The notes: generated by a model not told the origin, from the sequence alone. Shown: positions 35,835 to 45,415, counted from the first letter of the stretch. The stretch: DNA of 64,000 nucleotides from Neisseriales bacterium (GCA_008017155.1 SSGX01000002.1:62001-126000); one strand, 5' to 3'. Numbers and translations: made by a program.

Positions 35835-37157
35835 ATGACAACAACAAACCAAATTACTGGCTATCGCGGTAATGTACTTCATTTTACTGAAAATCCAGCA
35901 TTTTTTGAAAATGCATATAAATACCATGAAGACGGTGTTCTTTATGTGCAAGATGGTAAGGTAGTTGAAGCTGGCGATTACAGTACACTAAAAACTAAAT
36001 ATACGAATGCCAACATAGTTGATCATAGTGGCTACTTGATTACACCAGGACTAATGGATAGTCATGTACATTACCCACAAATGGAAATGGTTGGTTCATA
36101 CGGTGAGCAGCTAGTTCAATGGCTTCAAAAATACACTATTCCAACAGAACGCAAACTTAATGATCCGGTTTATGCCAGAGAAATTGCGAATTTGTACCTT
36201 GATGAACTAATTAAACATGGTACAACAACTGCGGCTATTTATGCTTCTATCAATCCTGTATCTGCAGATGCAATTTTTGAAGCTGCGAAAGCAAGAAATA
36301 TGCGGATCATCGCAGGTAGCGCATATATGGATGTAAATACACCAGAATACGCTTGTTTGCCACCTGAAGAAGTATATGAGTTTAATAAAACTTTGATTGA
36401 ACGTTGGAATCGTAAAGGGCGTATGAATTATGCAGTTAGTCCACGTTCGGCATATCTGCTAAGTCCAGCAGAAATGGAAGCAACCGCAGAACTTTTGCGC
36501 GATTACCCAGATATACACATACAAGTGCACTTAGCTGAAAATAAAGAATCAGGCGGCATGGTTGAAGAACTTTTCCCAGGTATAAGCACCTATACCGAAG
36601 TATATGATCACTATGGACTGATTACACCCAAAACTATCATGGGTCATTGTATCTGGTTAAATGATGATGAATTTGAATTAATTGCCAAACGTGGTGCATC
36701 ATGTGCATTCTTGCCAACCTCAAATCTATTTTTGGGTAGCGGGTTATTTAATTTACAAAAAGCTAATAACCATCATGCAACAGTTGGGATGGGTACTGAC
36801 TATGCAGCAGGTACTACGCTCTCAATGTTAAAAACCATGGGCGAAGCCTATAAGGTAACGCAATTAAGAAAGGCTTTTGCAGATAATCCAAAATCAGTCA
36901 CGCCATTAAGCCCACTAGAAAACTATTACCTAACGACTCTTGGCGCTGCCCGGGCAATGAGTCTAGATGATCATATTGGTAGTTTTAAAGCAGGAATGGA
37001 GGCAGATTTTATCGTACTTGATCCAAATGCTACCAGTGATATGGCGATTCGTAGTAAACAAAGTGAAAATATAAGTGATCTGGTATTTGCCCTCCAAATC
37101 ATGGGCGATGACCGTGCGGTCAAACATACTTACATCATGGGTAAAAAAATGAAGTAA
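35835..37157 (+). CDS. guaD: Guanine deaminase
   Basis: Zinc amidohydrolase converting guanine to xanthine. GLMDSHVHYPQMEMVGSYGEQLVQWLQKYTIPTE carries the HxH metal pair with the guanine-deaminase-specific continuation. Further metal ligands are His in HVHLAE..., His in IMGHCIWL and Asp in GMGTDYAAGTTLSML. The 440-residue length is typical. AAAGGGG precedes the ATG. The leader contains a copy of the half-site also seen in the 31075-31110 hairpin. The next gene is an MFS transporter, possibly for nucleobases. Confidence 0.94.
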   Translation: MTTTNQITGYRGNVLHFTENPAFFENAYKYHEDGVLYVQDGKVVEAGDYSTLKTKYTNANIVDHSGYLITPGLMDSHVHYPQMEMVGSYGEQLVQWLQKYTIPTERKLNDPVYAREIANLYLDELIKHGTTTAAIYASINPVSADAIFEAAKARNMRIIAGSAYMDVNTPEYACLPPEEVYEFNKTLIERWNRKGRMNYAVSPRSAYLLSPAEMEATAELLRDYPDIHIQVHLAENKESGGMVEELFPGISTYTEVYDHYGLITPKTIMGHCIWLNDDEFELIAKRGASCAFLPTSNLFLGSGLFNLQKANNHHATVGMGTDYAAGTTLSMLKTMGEAYKVTQLRKAFADNPKSVTPLSPLENYYLTTLGAARAMSLDDHIGSFKAGMEADFIVLDPNATSDMAIRSKQSENISDLVFALQIMGDDRAVKHTYIMGKKMK

Positions 37158-37166
37158 TCACTCGGA

Positions 37167-37190
37167 GGGGGTAATTTACTAGTTACCCCC
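37167..37190 (+). terminator. Hairpin after guaD
   Basis: GGGGGTAA (37167-37174) pairs with TTACCCCC (37183-37190), a GC-rich 8-bp stem with an 8-nt loop, ten bases past the stop codon. No T run follows, so efficiency is uncertain. Confidence 0.55.
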
Positions 37191-37218
37191 AACAAGAAAT
37201 AAAAGTAACATAATAACC

Positions 37219-37356
37219 GATGTTATGCACTTATGTAATTTTCAGGGGTATAAAATAAATTTTAACGATTTTGCGGACTGGTTCGTCGTTTTGAAGCAGT
37301 CCGCCATGAGGAAAAATTTATTTTATATCTCTGAAAGAGCTTATCTGCGTAACATC
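37219..37356. repeat. Large imperfect palindrome upstream of the MFS gene
   Basis: A 138-base segment folds back on itself almost end to end: GATGTTATGCA (37219-37229) with TGCGTAACATC (37346-37356), a perfect 15-bp block TATAAAATAAATTTT (37249-37263) with 37313-37327, and inner GCGGACTG with CAGTCCGC around a 16-nt loop. It could be a MITE or a structured leader RNA of the transporter. Confidence 0.6.
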
Positions 37357-37379
37357 AGATAATAAATAAAGGGAAGAAC

Positions 37380-38678
37380 ATGAAATCTTTAAATTATATC
37401 CGCTGGATTTGTACCGAATTCTTTTTTACTGTCAGTATTTTTTCCGCAGTACTTTTTGGTGCCTATGCAGCCCAAATTCAAAATATAAATCATCTAGATA
37501 CAACCCAATTAACAATTTTATCTGGGACATTTTTTGCTGTATTTGCATTCTCACAATTAATATCTGGGTTTTTAATTAATAAATTTTCAACTAAAATCCT
37601 TTTGGGAGGATCGGCATTACTCGCAGGAGCTGGAGCTTTATTATTTAGCCACACCGATTCATTTTTATTATTGATAATTGCACGAGTCATTCTTGGACTT
37701 GGCTTAGGTTGTACCTTTGTTGGTGTACTTTATATCGTTCAATCTGGTTTCCCAGAAGAAAAGTTTGCTTTTTTCTCTTCACTAAGCCAAAGTATTGCTA
37801 ATATAGCAGCTGGTTCAATGACATTATTTGGCAGTAAACTTCTTAGTCAATTTGCGTATAGCTTGGTTTTTACAGTTTTAGGCGGATTACTAACTATTTC
37901 ATCACTGCTTTTGATTATTGTCTTACCGGGCAAACCAAAACTTGATCACAATCAGGTACAAGAAACAAGTTTTATAACCAACATCAAATCAATTCTTAGT
38001 AAAAAAGGATTCTGGCTTGCTACTGTTTATTTTAGTGGAATTTTTGGTACTATCCTTACTTTTGCAGATTTATTTGATGTGAAATACCAAGTTGCTGCTT
38101 TTGATATGCCTCAATATAAAGCCATCACGCTAAGTGGAATGATACCACTTGGATTAGCTATAGGAGGTGTTACTGCCGGTTTTATATCATCAAAATTCAA
38201 AACGAATAAACTTACCGCAATAGTATTTAGTTTTATAACTCTTGCCAATATGCTAGTCTTACTTTATGTCAAATTCCCCGCTAATGCTAACTACGGCTTT
38301 AATGATGCACTTATTTTCCATGTCTTATTTGGAGTTGGCTGTGGTGGCGCGATGCTCGCATTTCAAGAGTTACAAATGACATTCTCAGATGCAAGCATCC
38401 GCCCATTAGCTAACTCAATGGTGCTGACAATTGCTTATCTATTTAGTGGAATGTTTTTACAACCTTTAGTTGGTAAACTAGTTGGAAATAATGCCGTAGT
38501 ACCGCACAATGTCTATAGTGTAATCTCTGGCTCAAGAAATGGCTGGATCAATAATGGTGTTGTTGCAAATGTATGGCATGATTACGCTCATGGACTATCA
38601 GTCTTAACAGCGATATTATGTTTAAGCTTTATTGCAAGCCTGTTTTTTACCGCGCAGAAAAAGACTAATAATAGTTAA
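37380..38678 (+). CDS. MFS transporter
   Basis: Twelve-helix major facilitator protein of 432 residues in the inner membrane. The first half shows the helix 2-3 loop (SGFLINKFSTKILLGGSALLAG) and LGLGLGCTFVGVLYIVQSGFP in helix 4; a central hydrophilic loop (PGKPKLDHNQVQETSF) separates the halves. Substrate cannot be read from sequence. Position after guaD hints at a purine, but a large palindromic spacer lies between, so a shared operon is unproven. The ATG follows GGGAAGAAC. Confidence 0.85.
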   Translation: MKSLNYIRWICTEFFFTVSIFSAVLFGAYAAQIQNINHLDTTQLTILSGTFFAVFAFSQLISGFLINKFSTKILLGGSALLAGAGALLFSHTDSFLLLIIARVILGLGLGCTFVGVLYIVQSGFPEEKFAFFSSLSQSIANIAAGSMTLFGSKLLSQFAYSLVFTVLGGLLTISSLLLIIVLPGKPKLDHNQVQETSFITNIKSILSKKGFWLATVYFSGIFGTILTFADLFDVKYQVAAFDMPQYKAITLSGMIPLGLAIGGVTAGFISSKFKTNKLTAIVFSFITLANMLVLLYVKFPANANYGFNDALIFHVLFGVGCGGAMLAFQELQMTFSDASIRPLANSMVLTIAYLFSGMFLQPLVGKLVGNNAVVPHNVYSVISGSRNGWINNGVVANVWHDYAHGLSVLTAILCLSFIASLFFTAQKKTNNS

Positions 38679-38684
38679 AATAAA

Positions 38685-38711
38685 AAATACCAGTTCATTG
38701 AACTGGTATTT
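38685..38711. terminator. Bidirectional intrinsic terminator
   Basis: A 12-bp perfect stem (AAATACCAGTTC with GAACTGGTATTT) and 3-nt loop between the convergent MFS and phospholipase D-like genes, with A and T runs on the two sides. Confidence 0.9.
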
Positions 38712-38715
38712 TCAT

Positions 38716-39957
38716 TTAGTTTCCGGGGCACCAAGGCTGTACTGGTGTAACTACACTACTAAAAAATTGTGTCATATATGAACTATTCCAGATTTTCAGA
38801 AAGATATTATCAACATTAAGCCCAAACTCTGGATTATTAGTTACAAAAATCGAGTAGTCACGGGTATTGTTAAAATAACTTTGGGCAAGATTCCCAGTCC
38901 CAATCCATACATTTTTGCCATCTACAACCATAAATTTGGCATGATCAACTGCTGAATATGGCACACATACACCACCGACGGTTTGCGGAAACGTTGAATA
39001 ACGAATAGTAACATTTGGAATTTTCATCATTGTTAATAGAAACTCATTATCGTAATTCATCATCTGCCCCTCTTGAAATTCCCAGTTCGACATCATCATT
39101 CTTACTTGAACTCCACGCATTGCGGCTCTTGTCAAAGCATCCTGAAGAGTAAACCAATAGCCGGGTGGATTACCATAAGGATTATAATTTTGTATTTCCA
39201 TTGCCTGAATATCCACATAACTTGTAGCATTATCTATCAGGTTGACAATATTGTCAATTTCTGATGGTACACCATTATAGTTTGGCGAAGTTGCAACAAA
39301 AAGATTACCATTTGGCATTGCCGGAACCGCGGTAGCCGGATCATAATTCGCTCCATTATTGAAATCAGTATTAAATACCATCGCTAACTGACTTGCAAGA
39401 GTGCTATTTGTAGTTATACCACCAACTTCGTGATTAAGCTCAAAGGCAATCCAGTCAAAATTTTGACTACCAATAAAAAAGCTTTGATTATCGACTAAAA
39501 CCATTTTGGCGTGAACAATACCACCACCATTATAGTTATCAAAGAAGTTATTAAATACAATCTGTACATTTGGCGAACTCTCAAGGATATTTAAGCCATT
39601 AGCCAAAGATGAAGCAGCCATACTAGACTCAACCACAATCCGGATTGGTATCCCCTGATTCGCCTTATTAAGCAAGTTTTGCATGATGTCTTGCTCAAAA
39701 GGAGTTCCAGCAAGGTTATTAAAGTAAAAAGCTTCAATATCAATACTCTTTGTTGCTGAATTAATAAGTTGCCCAATTGCTACTGCTGGGTTTGTCGCCT
39801 CAGGACTTAATTGAATATTAGTCATCTCTGGAACAGTTTCTACAATTGCTACCGATTCACTACTAGTAGCTGACGAGCTATTGCTAGTACCTGAGTTACA
39901 AGCATATAATCCAAACAAAGATAAAAATAAAATAGAAGCAACTCGCTTAGTTGTCAT
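38716..39957 (-). CDS. Phospholipase D-like lipoprotein
   Basis: Exported PLD-superfamily enzyme with two HKD motifs: VHAKMVLVDNQSFFIGSQNFD near residue 165 and DHAKFMVVDGKNVWIGTGNLA near 345 of the 413-residue protein. Each gives HxK with the following Asp and Asn. The lipoprotein signal starts at ATG 39957 (AAGG eight bases upstream) and ends in the lipobox LYAC, followed by a Ser/Thr-rich linker. The longer frame would bury this signal. PLD fold proteins cut phospholipids or nucleic acids; which one is open. Last of three consecutive lipoprotein genes. Confidence 0.88.
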   Translation of the reverse strand: MTTKRVASILFLSLFGLYACNSGTSNSSSATSSESVAIVETVPEMTNIQLSPEATNPAVAIGQLINSATKSIDIEAFYFNNLAGTPFEQDIMQNLLNKANQGIPIRIVVESSMAASSLANGLNILESSPNVQIVFNNFFDNYNGGGIVHAKMVLVDNQSFFIGSQNFDWIAFELNHEVGGITTNSTLASQLAMVFNTDFNNGANYDPATAVPAMPNGNLFVATSPNYNGVPSEIDNIVNLIDNATSYVDIQAMEIQNYNPYGNPPGYWFTLQDALTRAAMRGVQVRMMMSNWEFQEGQMMNYDNEFLLTMMKIPNVTIRYSTFPQTVGGVCVPYSAVDHAKFMVVDGKNVWIGTGNLAQSYFNNTRDYSIFVTNNPEFGLNVDNIFLKIWNSSYMTQFFSSVVTPVQPWCPGN

Positions 39958-39988
39958 GACAAATACCTTTTGTAAAATTTGACCAAAA

Positions 39989-41395
39989 TCAATTAGTTGG
40001 AAGAGTAAACTTCCATAAATCATTCAGATAACCATTGGCACTTTCTGCATTACCCTGCCCGCCAAACACCCATAGATTACCGTTTGCATCAACCCAGCCA
40101 ACCGAATCCATTCGCGCTCCGGGATAATTTGTGGCACCTGACATACCTAAAGAACCATATGTAGAATAAGCATTACTTTCATTACTTCCGCTTAGCCATG
40201 TCCATTGATTATTACTCGGGTTATATGACCATAAATCATTTAATAAGCCTTTATCATTCGAGCTATAACCATCAGCAGCAAACATCAATAGCTTACTACT
40301 ACTATTAGTCGCCCAAGCAATTGGAACCCGATGCTCACGAGCACCCGGAATCGTATTTGGCGTTGAAATACCGAGCGTTCCATATGTTCCATAGCTATTT
40401 GCCATATTATTGCCACTCATCCATGTCCAGCGATTAGTTAACGGATCATACTTCCATAAATCATTTAGTAGACCTCTGGTACCAATACCATCAAAGCCAG
40501 ACCCACCAAATAGCCACATAGTACCATTACTTTCATACCAGCTAATCGCATCAATTCTAGAGCCCGGCTGACTATTTGCACTACTAACCCCCTGAATATT
40601 ATAAATTCCTGGATTATTTAGTGTACTTTCACCACTCATCCATGTCCATTGATTAGTATTAATGTCATATTTCCACAGATCATTAAAATCATTAAGTGTA
40701 GTTAAATCATTTGAACCACCAAATAACCACAGATTATTAGCATTATCAGCCCACCCGATAGGTCCAAGCCTAGCGGCAGGAGAATTAAGTGAACTACTAA
40801 CACCTTGTATTCCGTAAATACCAGTTTCGCCGGGCTCTTTGCTACCATTTACCCATGTCCATAATTTAGTAGTAGGATTAAATTGCCACAGATCATTAAG
40901 TGCACCCGGAATACCCGCTTCACCATTGCCAAAACCACCAAATAGCCAGAAATTACCTTGTGAATCACGCCAACTAACCGCGCCCAATCTTGCCCCGGGA
41001 ATATTAGTAGATGCAGCAACACCTTGAACCCCATAAACACCATAGGCATTGGTTTGATTTGAGCCTCCCTGCCACGTCCAAGTTTTAGTAGTAGGAATAT
41101 ACTCCCAAAGATCATTTAAATTTCCGCTATTACCACTAGCTGCATAACCTGAACCACCAAATAGCCAAAAATTTCCATCAGTACCAACCCAGCTAACTGC
41201 AATATAACGAGCACCGGGAAGATTACTACTTGCTGAAACCCCCAAAGACCCATAATTACCATATGAGTTTACCTGATTGCTACCACCAACCCAGCTCCAT
41301 CCTGAAGATGTGCTGGTTGAGCTGCTACCACCAGACCCACAAGCAATTAACAGGATACTTGTATTTAATAATAAAAATAGCGTTTTTAATTTCAT
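39989..41395 (-). CDS. Kelch-repeat lipoprotein, predicted six-bladed propeller
   Basis: Lipoprotein signal with lipobox LIAC, Gly/Ser/Thr linker, then six tandem repeats of about 70-75 residues filling the remainder. Each repeat runs W-x-W-x-x-G...YG-x-x-G...PG-x-R...W...WLFGG...LNDLW-x-Y, a Kelch/galactose-oxidase-like blade pattern. Repeat 5 has MFAADG in place of LFGG. It probably binds ligands or surfaces rather than catalyses. The stop lies 31 bp before the PLD gene and the start 25 bp after the upstream lipoprotein gene. Underlying DNA repeats (about 215 bp period) make this stretch prone to recombination. Confidence 0.85.
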   Translation of the reverse strand: MKLKTLFLLLNTSILLIACGSGGSSSTSTSSGWSWVGGSNQVNSYGNYGSLGVSASSNLPGARYIAVSWVGTDGNFWLFGGSGYAASGNSGNLNDLWEYIPTTKTWTWQGGSNQTNAYGVYGVQGVAASTNIPGARLGAVSWRDSQGNFWLFGGFGNGEAGIPGALNDLWQFNPTTKLWTWVNGSKEPGETGIYGIQGVSSSLNSPAARLGPIGWADNANNLWLFGGSNDLTTLNDFNDLWKYDINTNQWTWMSGESTLNNPGIYNIQGVSSANSQPGSRIDAISWYESNGTMWLFGGSGFDGIGTRGLLNDLWKYDPLTNRWTWMSGNNMANSYGTYGTLGISTPNTIPGAREHRVPIAWATNSSSKLLMFAADGYSSNDKGLLNDLWSYNPSNNQWTWLSGSNESNAYSTYGSLGMSGATNYPGARMDSVGWVDANGNLWVFGGQGNAESANGYLNDLWKFTLPTN

Positions 41396-41420
41396 TATAA
41401 TCCCCTATAGCATCAGATGA

Positions 41421-42527
41421 TTAATAGTTAATAGTTGCAACATATCCATAATCCACGACTGGATCACCAGCCTGATAAAGTCCAAGGATATAATTCTCAT
41501 AAACCGTATTGGCAGAAGTCCACGACGAACCGGGGAAATAATTATAGCCAACCCAAGTAGGAGTAGCAAAACTACCATCCGGCTTACGCTTTATGTTTGC
41601 AAATGCCGGGCTGGTTTTTTGCCCTAAGTATTCCCAATCGGCAGCGAGATTATACCCACCACTACCATCTCCAGTAATACCTTCAAAATGTGTTCCAACC
41701 TGATTTGCGGGCAGATCATTATAATTCAAGGTAGTAAAATTACTTACTTTATGGCTTATTGAATCCCAATCGGTAATAAAACCGATATTAGTACCACCTG
41801 CTGTAGCATCACTATAGCCACCAGCAATGGTATAACTAGTGCCACCGTTATACCAAATACCATAGGCAGTCATTGTCCCTGTATCTCCGGGAGTTGGTTC
41901 TAAAGTATAATAGGTATCAGTATTAATATCATAGATAAAAGCTTTCCCCTTTTCTCTTGCAGTATTATAGTTTCCAACAACAATACCGCCCATGGTACTA
42001 TGTCCTAGAGTATTGATAATAGACTCTGTGGTAAGACTTGTAGGAAAAAGCGTTTTGTAGCCATCAAGAGTTGAACCATCAGCAGCTCCGATATAGAGTA
42101 AACCTTGCTGTGCTATTGGTCCACTTTCTAATGTAGTATAGCTTCCAACTACAACAACCTGACCATATCCATTATTATCAGGCCCGTAGAGTGAAGTACT
42201 AGTAACGGTACGTCCCGGAGCTGAAGGAAAATTAAATTCGCTACAATTACCACCACCCAGTACCGAGCCTTTATATAAAAAGGCATGGCTACTTCCATAT
42301 TGGACATAGACACCAGTAACATAGACTAATGATTCCTGTCCATAAACTTGCCTTACTCCTGAGACGCCAGGAAATGAAACGTTCACTGTATTTGGGCAAT
42401 AAAAATGATTATAACTAACTCCTGCTGAAGAGCTAGAACTATTACTACCACCACTACCACATCCGGTGATAATTAAGCTTGCAAGTAAAGCTATTAGTCC
42501 ACTTCTTAGAAGATTTCTACTTTTCAT
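41421..42527 (-). CDS. Lipoprotein of unknown function, possibly a beta-propeller
   Basis: 368 residues: signal with lipobox ITGC, Gly/Ser linker, then beta-rich sequence with recurring short strands such as VYVTGVYVQYGSSHAFLYKG, GQVVVVGSYT and TAYGIWYNGGTSYTIAGGYSD. The latter resemble the extracellular 'HAF' type repeats (SxAFLY, GINxxGxIVG), but with low regularity. No catalytic motif seen. First of three lipoprotein genes likely transcribed together, and probably works at the cell surface with the Kelch and PLD products. Confidence 0.7.
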   Translation of the reverse strand: MKSRNLLRSGLIALLASLIITGCGSGGSNSSSSSAGVSYNHFYCPNTVNVSFPGVSGVRQVYGQESLVYVTGVYVQYGSSHAFLYKGSVLGGGNCSEFNFPSAPGRTVTSTSLYGPDNNGYGQVVVVGSYTTLESGPIAQQGLLYIGAADGSTLDGYKTLFPTSLTTESIINTLGHSTMGGIVVGNYNTAREKGKAFIYDINTDTYYTLEPTPGDTGTMTAYGIWYNGGTSYTIAGGYSDATAGGTNIGFITDWDSISHKVSNFTTLNYNDLPANQVGTHFEGITGDGSGGYNLAADWEYLGQKTSPAFANIKRKPDGSFATPTWVGYNYFPGSSWTSANTVYENYILGLYQAGDPVVDYGYVATINY

Positions 42528-42601
42528 AATGAATAATTTCCATAAAAATAGATTTGATTAACCAAGGTATCTTAGCATAATTATTTCGTAATTAGAATAT
42601 C

Positions 42602-45415
42602 CTAATTGGTAAAATAATCAAAATAAGTATCTGAAAGCTCTGTCATTAATCGAAGGGTAAATTTCATAATATTCTTACCTTCTTTTATTTCTTCAGAAAA
42701 ATTATGGATATCCGCATTGCCAAGATAATAATAGTCACTACCTTCATTGTCGCTTTTTTTCAAAAAAATCATTATTGAAAGATTGTTTTGCTGATAATTT
42801 ATAATCCGCTCTACCTCTGTAGAAATAATTTTCCCATAGGGGCGCGAATACCAGATTAGATCGTGATTATTCAAAAAAACATTATCATACTTAGCATTCA
42901 TCCGATTCGGAGAAAGCTTATTATAGGTAATAAAAATCGGGATACAGCCAGCAATAATCCGATAGCCATAGATTGAAGTTTCCATTGATAAGCTTACATT
43001 TAAAAGCCGTACCAACTCTTTACGCGAATATTTGCGATAAAGGATAAAATCATTATTTTTCTCTAATTCCTTATAGCCAGTGAAATATGCTAAGCCGAGA
43101 GCTAAAGTTTGTAGCACTATTGATTTGAAAGCTAAATCCTGAAGATTCTCTATAAAATCAGTACTTAATCGCAGAGAATCACCAGAATCAATTAAACCTA
43201 ATTTATATTTTTTCTGAAGTGCGGCACTAGTCTCAAGCGTTAGTATCTTACGAATTGCTGCGCGCTTTTCTTCACTATATAAAACACCATATTCTTGAAC
43301 AAGATTCTGATAAATTATATTCTCATCCGTATTTCCATGGGCAAGCTGAAATAGCACGTATAGCTCATCCGGACGCGCAGCAAAGAGTAATTCTTGGGTA
43401 ATATAATCAAGATAGTAAAGTTGATTCACCGTAAATACTTCTGAAATATCATCATGATACTTTAATAATTCGTAGTAGTTATTGAATAAAACTCTACTTG
43501 ACTTACTTTGGTAGCGAAAAATAATTTTGGGATCAATCGAGTTATAGACCTTAAAATCAATTAATTCTGGTATCCGGTTTAGTTTTCTCTTTAATTCAAG
43601 ATAGTTTTGGCTGATAAACTTACGATTAATCTGGATATTATTGATTGAAGCATAAATCCGTTCGCGAGTTACTTTATCAAAAGAAACCGTAGCATTAAAC
43701 GGAATCAGCGAGTTAGCCTCGCTAACAAAACTACGCAACTCCTCCTTATCATAAGAATTATTCCCAGATAGCGCTACAGCAATCAAGAAATTACCCTTAT
43801 AATTACCGATAAAATCAATTACGACACAATAATCTTTATTAATACTCTTACGTAGCCCGCGCCCTAATTGTTGAATAAAAACAATTGCTGACTGAGTGGG
43901 ACGTAAAAGAACGATTTGATTTACACAAGGAACATCAACTCCTTCATTAAAAATATCGACCGTAAAAATATAATCAATATATTCCTGTGGCTTACCATAT
44001 TTATCACTAGTTCCATTTGCCAATAATGTAAGTGCATTTTCGCGGTCACTATCGCTATTAGCCCCACTCAAGCTTATAGTCTTATATCCTGCCAGATTAA
44101 ATAAGCGTGATAATTCTTGTGCCTCCTCGATCCGCGAGACAAAGATCAGCCCACGGACCTTATCATTGCCACCATGCCCATATGATTTAAGATTCTGAAG
44201 AATGTGTCGAACCCGATCATTGTAATTAATCAGATTAAAATTGCTATAGTCATCAAGGCAAACATTATTAACCATTAATTCCGAAATACCAAAGTAATGA
44301 AATGGACAAACCAGTTCTTCATCAAGTGCTTCATTAAGCCTGATCTCATAAGCAATATTATTATCAAATAATCGGTAAATATCAAAACCATCACTTCTTT
44401 CAGGGGTTGCTGTCATGCCTAGGAGAAATTTTGGGGTAAAATACTCAAGAATTTTTTGATAACCAAGCGCACCCGCACGATGAACTTCATCAATGATGAT
44501 ATAGTCAAAACAATCTTTTTTGAATAATCGCAGGTATTCATCTTTTTGCAAACTTTGGATAGTTGCAAAAATGAAAGACTGACCTGTCTCTTTGCTATCT
44601 CCGGTAAATTTGCCAAATTCAGCATCCGGGAAAATATGCCGATAGCTCTCAATGGCGGAATTAAGTATTGTTTCGCGATGAACAACAAAGAGTAATCGCT
44701 TAGTAGCAAAAGCTTTAACATCAAAAGCACTTAGAAAAGTTTTACCGCTCCCGGTTGCCGAAATAACCAAGGCTTTACTTTGTCCATTATCTCTTAATTT
44801 TGCGAGTGCTTTCAATGCTTTTTCCTGCATTGAATTAGGTTGTGGTAATAGAATACTAGTACGCTTCTCAATGATATATTGTTTCTGACGACTATTCGTA
44901 TAATCAAAACGATACTTCTCTAATAATTCAGGAGTGAGTGTTACTGAATTAGTATATATTTCCTGATAGAGATTAGTAACTTGTTTTGCTATCTCACTAG
45001 CCGCTTCAGCTTCTTGATATATATTAGCTTCGAGATTGCGACGAAGAGCACTATTGGTAAGATTGGAGCTACCAAGAATAAAGGAAACTCTGCCATCAGT
45101 ATGTCTAAACAAATAAACTTTCGAATGAAAGCTGGTAATATTAGTAACTCTTAATTCAATATCGTTAAATTGTCCCAGAAACTCAAACATTTTCGGATTA
45201 TTAAAATTATTCATGAACCCGGTAACAATGGTTAATTTAACTTGTTTATCCAGTAAGTCCTTTAATTCATTGAGAATAAGATATATACCATCTAATGTAA
45301 TAAAGGCTACCATTATAGTTACCTCGGCTACATCACTTTGTTTAAGCAGATAACTTAGTTTACTATAGACATATTTTTGTGTAGATGGATGGTTAGTTAG
45401 TATTTCCTGCTGCAT
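42602..45415 (-). CDS. SauUSI-like PLD-helicase-DUF3427 protein (candidate type IV restriction enzyme)
   Basis: 937 residues with the domain order of S. aureus SauUSI (about 950 residues): an N-terminal PLD-type nuclease (FHSKVYLF...ILGSSNLTNSALRRNLEA, near residue 97), an SF2 DEXH helicase from about 200 (ISATGSGKTFLSAF, IIDEVHRAG, GMTATPER), a helicase C domain (VDVPCVNQIVLLRPTQSAIVFIQQLGRGLRK), and a long C-terminal region like DUF3427 (WYSRPYGK near the end). SauUSI restricts cytosine-methylated DNA; the same is inferred here. No methyltransferase gene is nearby, consistent with a modification-dependent enzyme. It stands alone with its own leader. Confidence 0.85.
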   Translation of the reverse strand: MQQEILTNHPSTQKYVYSKLSYLLKQSDVAEVTIMVAFITLDGIYLILNELKDLLDKQVKLTIVTGFMNNFNNPKMFEFLGQFNDIELRVTNITSFHSKVYLFRHTDGRVSFILGSSNLTNSALRRNLEANIYQEAEAASEIAKQVTNLYQEIYTNSVTLTPELLEKYRFDYTNSRQKQYIIEKRTSILLPQPNSMQEKALKALAKLRDNGQSKALVISATGSGKTFLSAFDVKAFATKRLLFVVHRETILNSAIESYRHIFPDAEFGKFTGDSKETGQSFIFATIQSLQKDEYLRLFKKDCFDYIIIDEVHRAGALGYQKILEYFTPKFLLGMTATPERSDGFDIYRLFDNNIAYEIRLNEALDEELVCPFHYFGISELMVNNVCLDDYSNFNLINYNDRVRHILQNLKSYGHGGNDKVRGLIFVSRIEEAQELSRLFNLAGYKTISLSGANSDSDRENALTLLANGTSDKYGKPQEYIDYIFTVDIFNEGVDVPCVNQIVLLRPTQSAIVFIQQLGRGLRKSINKDYCVVIDFIGNYKGNFLIAVALSGNNSYDKEELRSFVSEANSLIPFNATVSFDKVTRERIYASINNIQINRKFISQNYLELKRKLNRIPELIDFKVYNSIDPKIIFRYQSKSSRVLFNNYYELLKYHDDISEVFTVNQLYYLDYITQELLFAARPDELYVLFQLAHGNTDENIIYQNLVQEYGVLYSEEKRAAIRKILTLETSAALQKKYKLGLIDSGDSLRLSTDFIENLQDLAFKSIVLQTLALGLAYFTGYKELEKNNDFILYRKYSRKELVRLLNVSLSMETSIYGYRIIAGCIPIFITYNKLSPNRMNAKYDNVFLNNHDLIWYSRPYGKIISTEVERIINYQQNNLSIMIFLKKSDNEGSDYYYLGNADIHNFSEEIKEGKNIMKFTLRLMTELSDTYFDYFTN

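Noticed and set aside
37158-37379. Purine riboswitch before the transporter
   Set aside because: The segment is a near-perfect long palindrome and lacks the three-way junction with conserved pyrimidine-rich loops.
38716-40023. Longer PLD reading frame overlapping the Kelch gene
   Set aside because: The upstream extension would bury the lipoprotein signal; ATG 39957 has a good ribosome-binding site and removes the overlap.
40849-41115. 88-residue second minus-strand frame within the Kelch gene
   Set aside because: It is a shifted-frame shadow of the repeated Kelch sequence.
39989-41395. Regularly spaced DNA repeats resembling a repeat array or CRISPR
   Set aside because: The period is about 215 bp, copies are imperfect and in frame, and they encode the six Kelch-like protein repeats.
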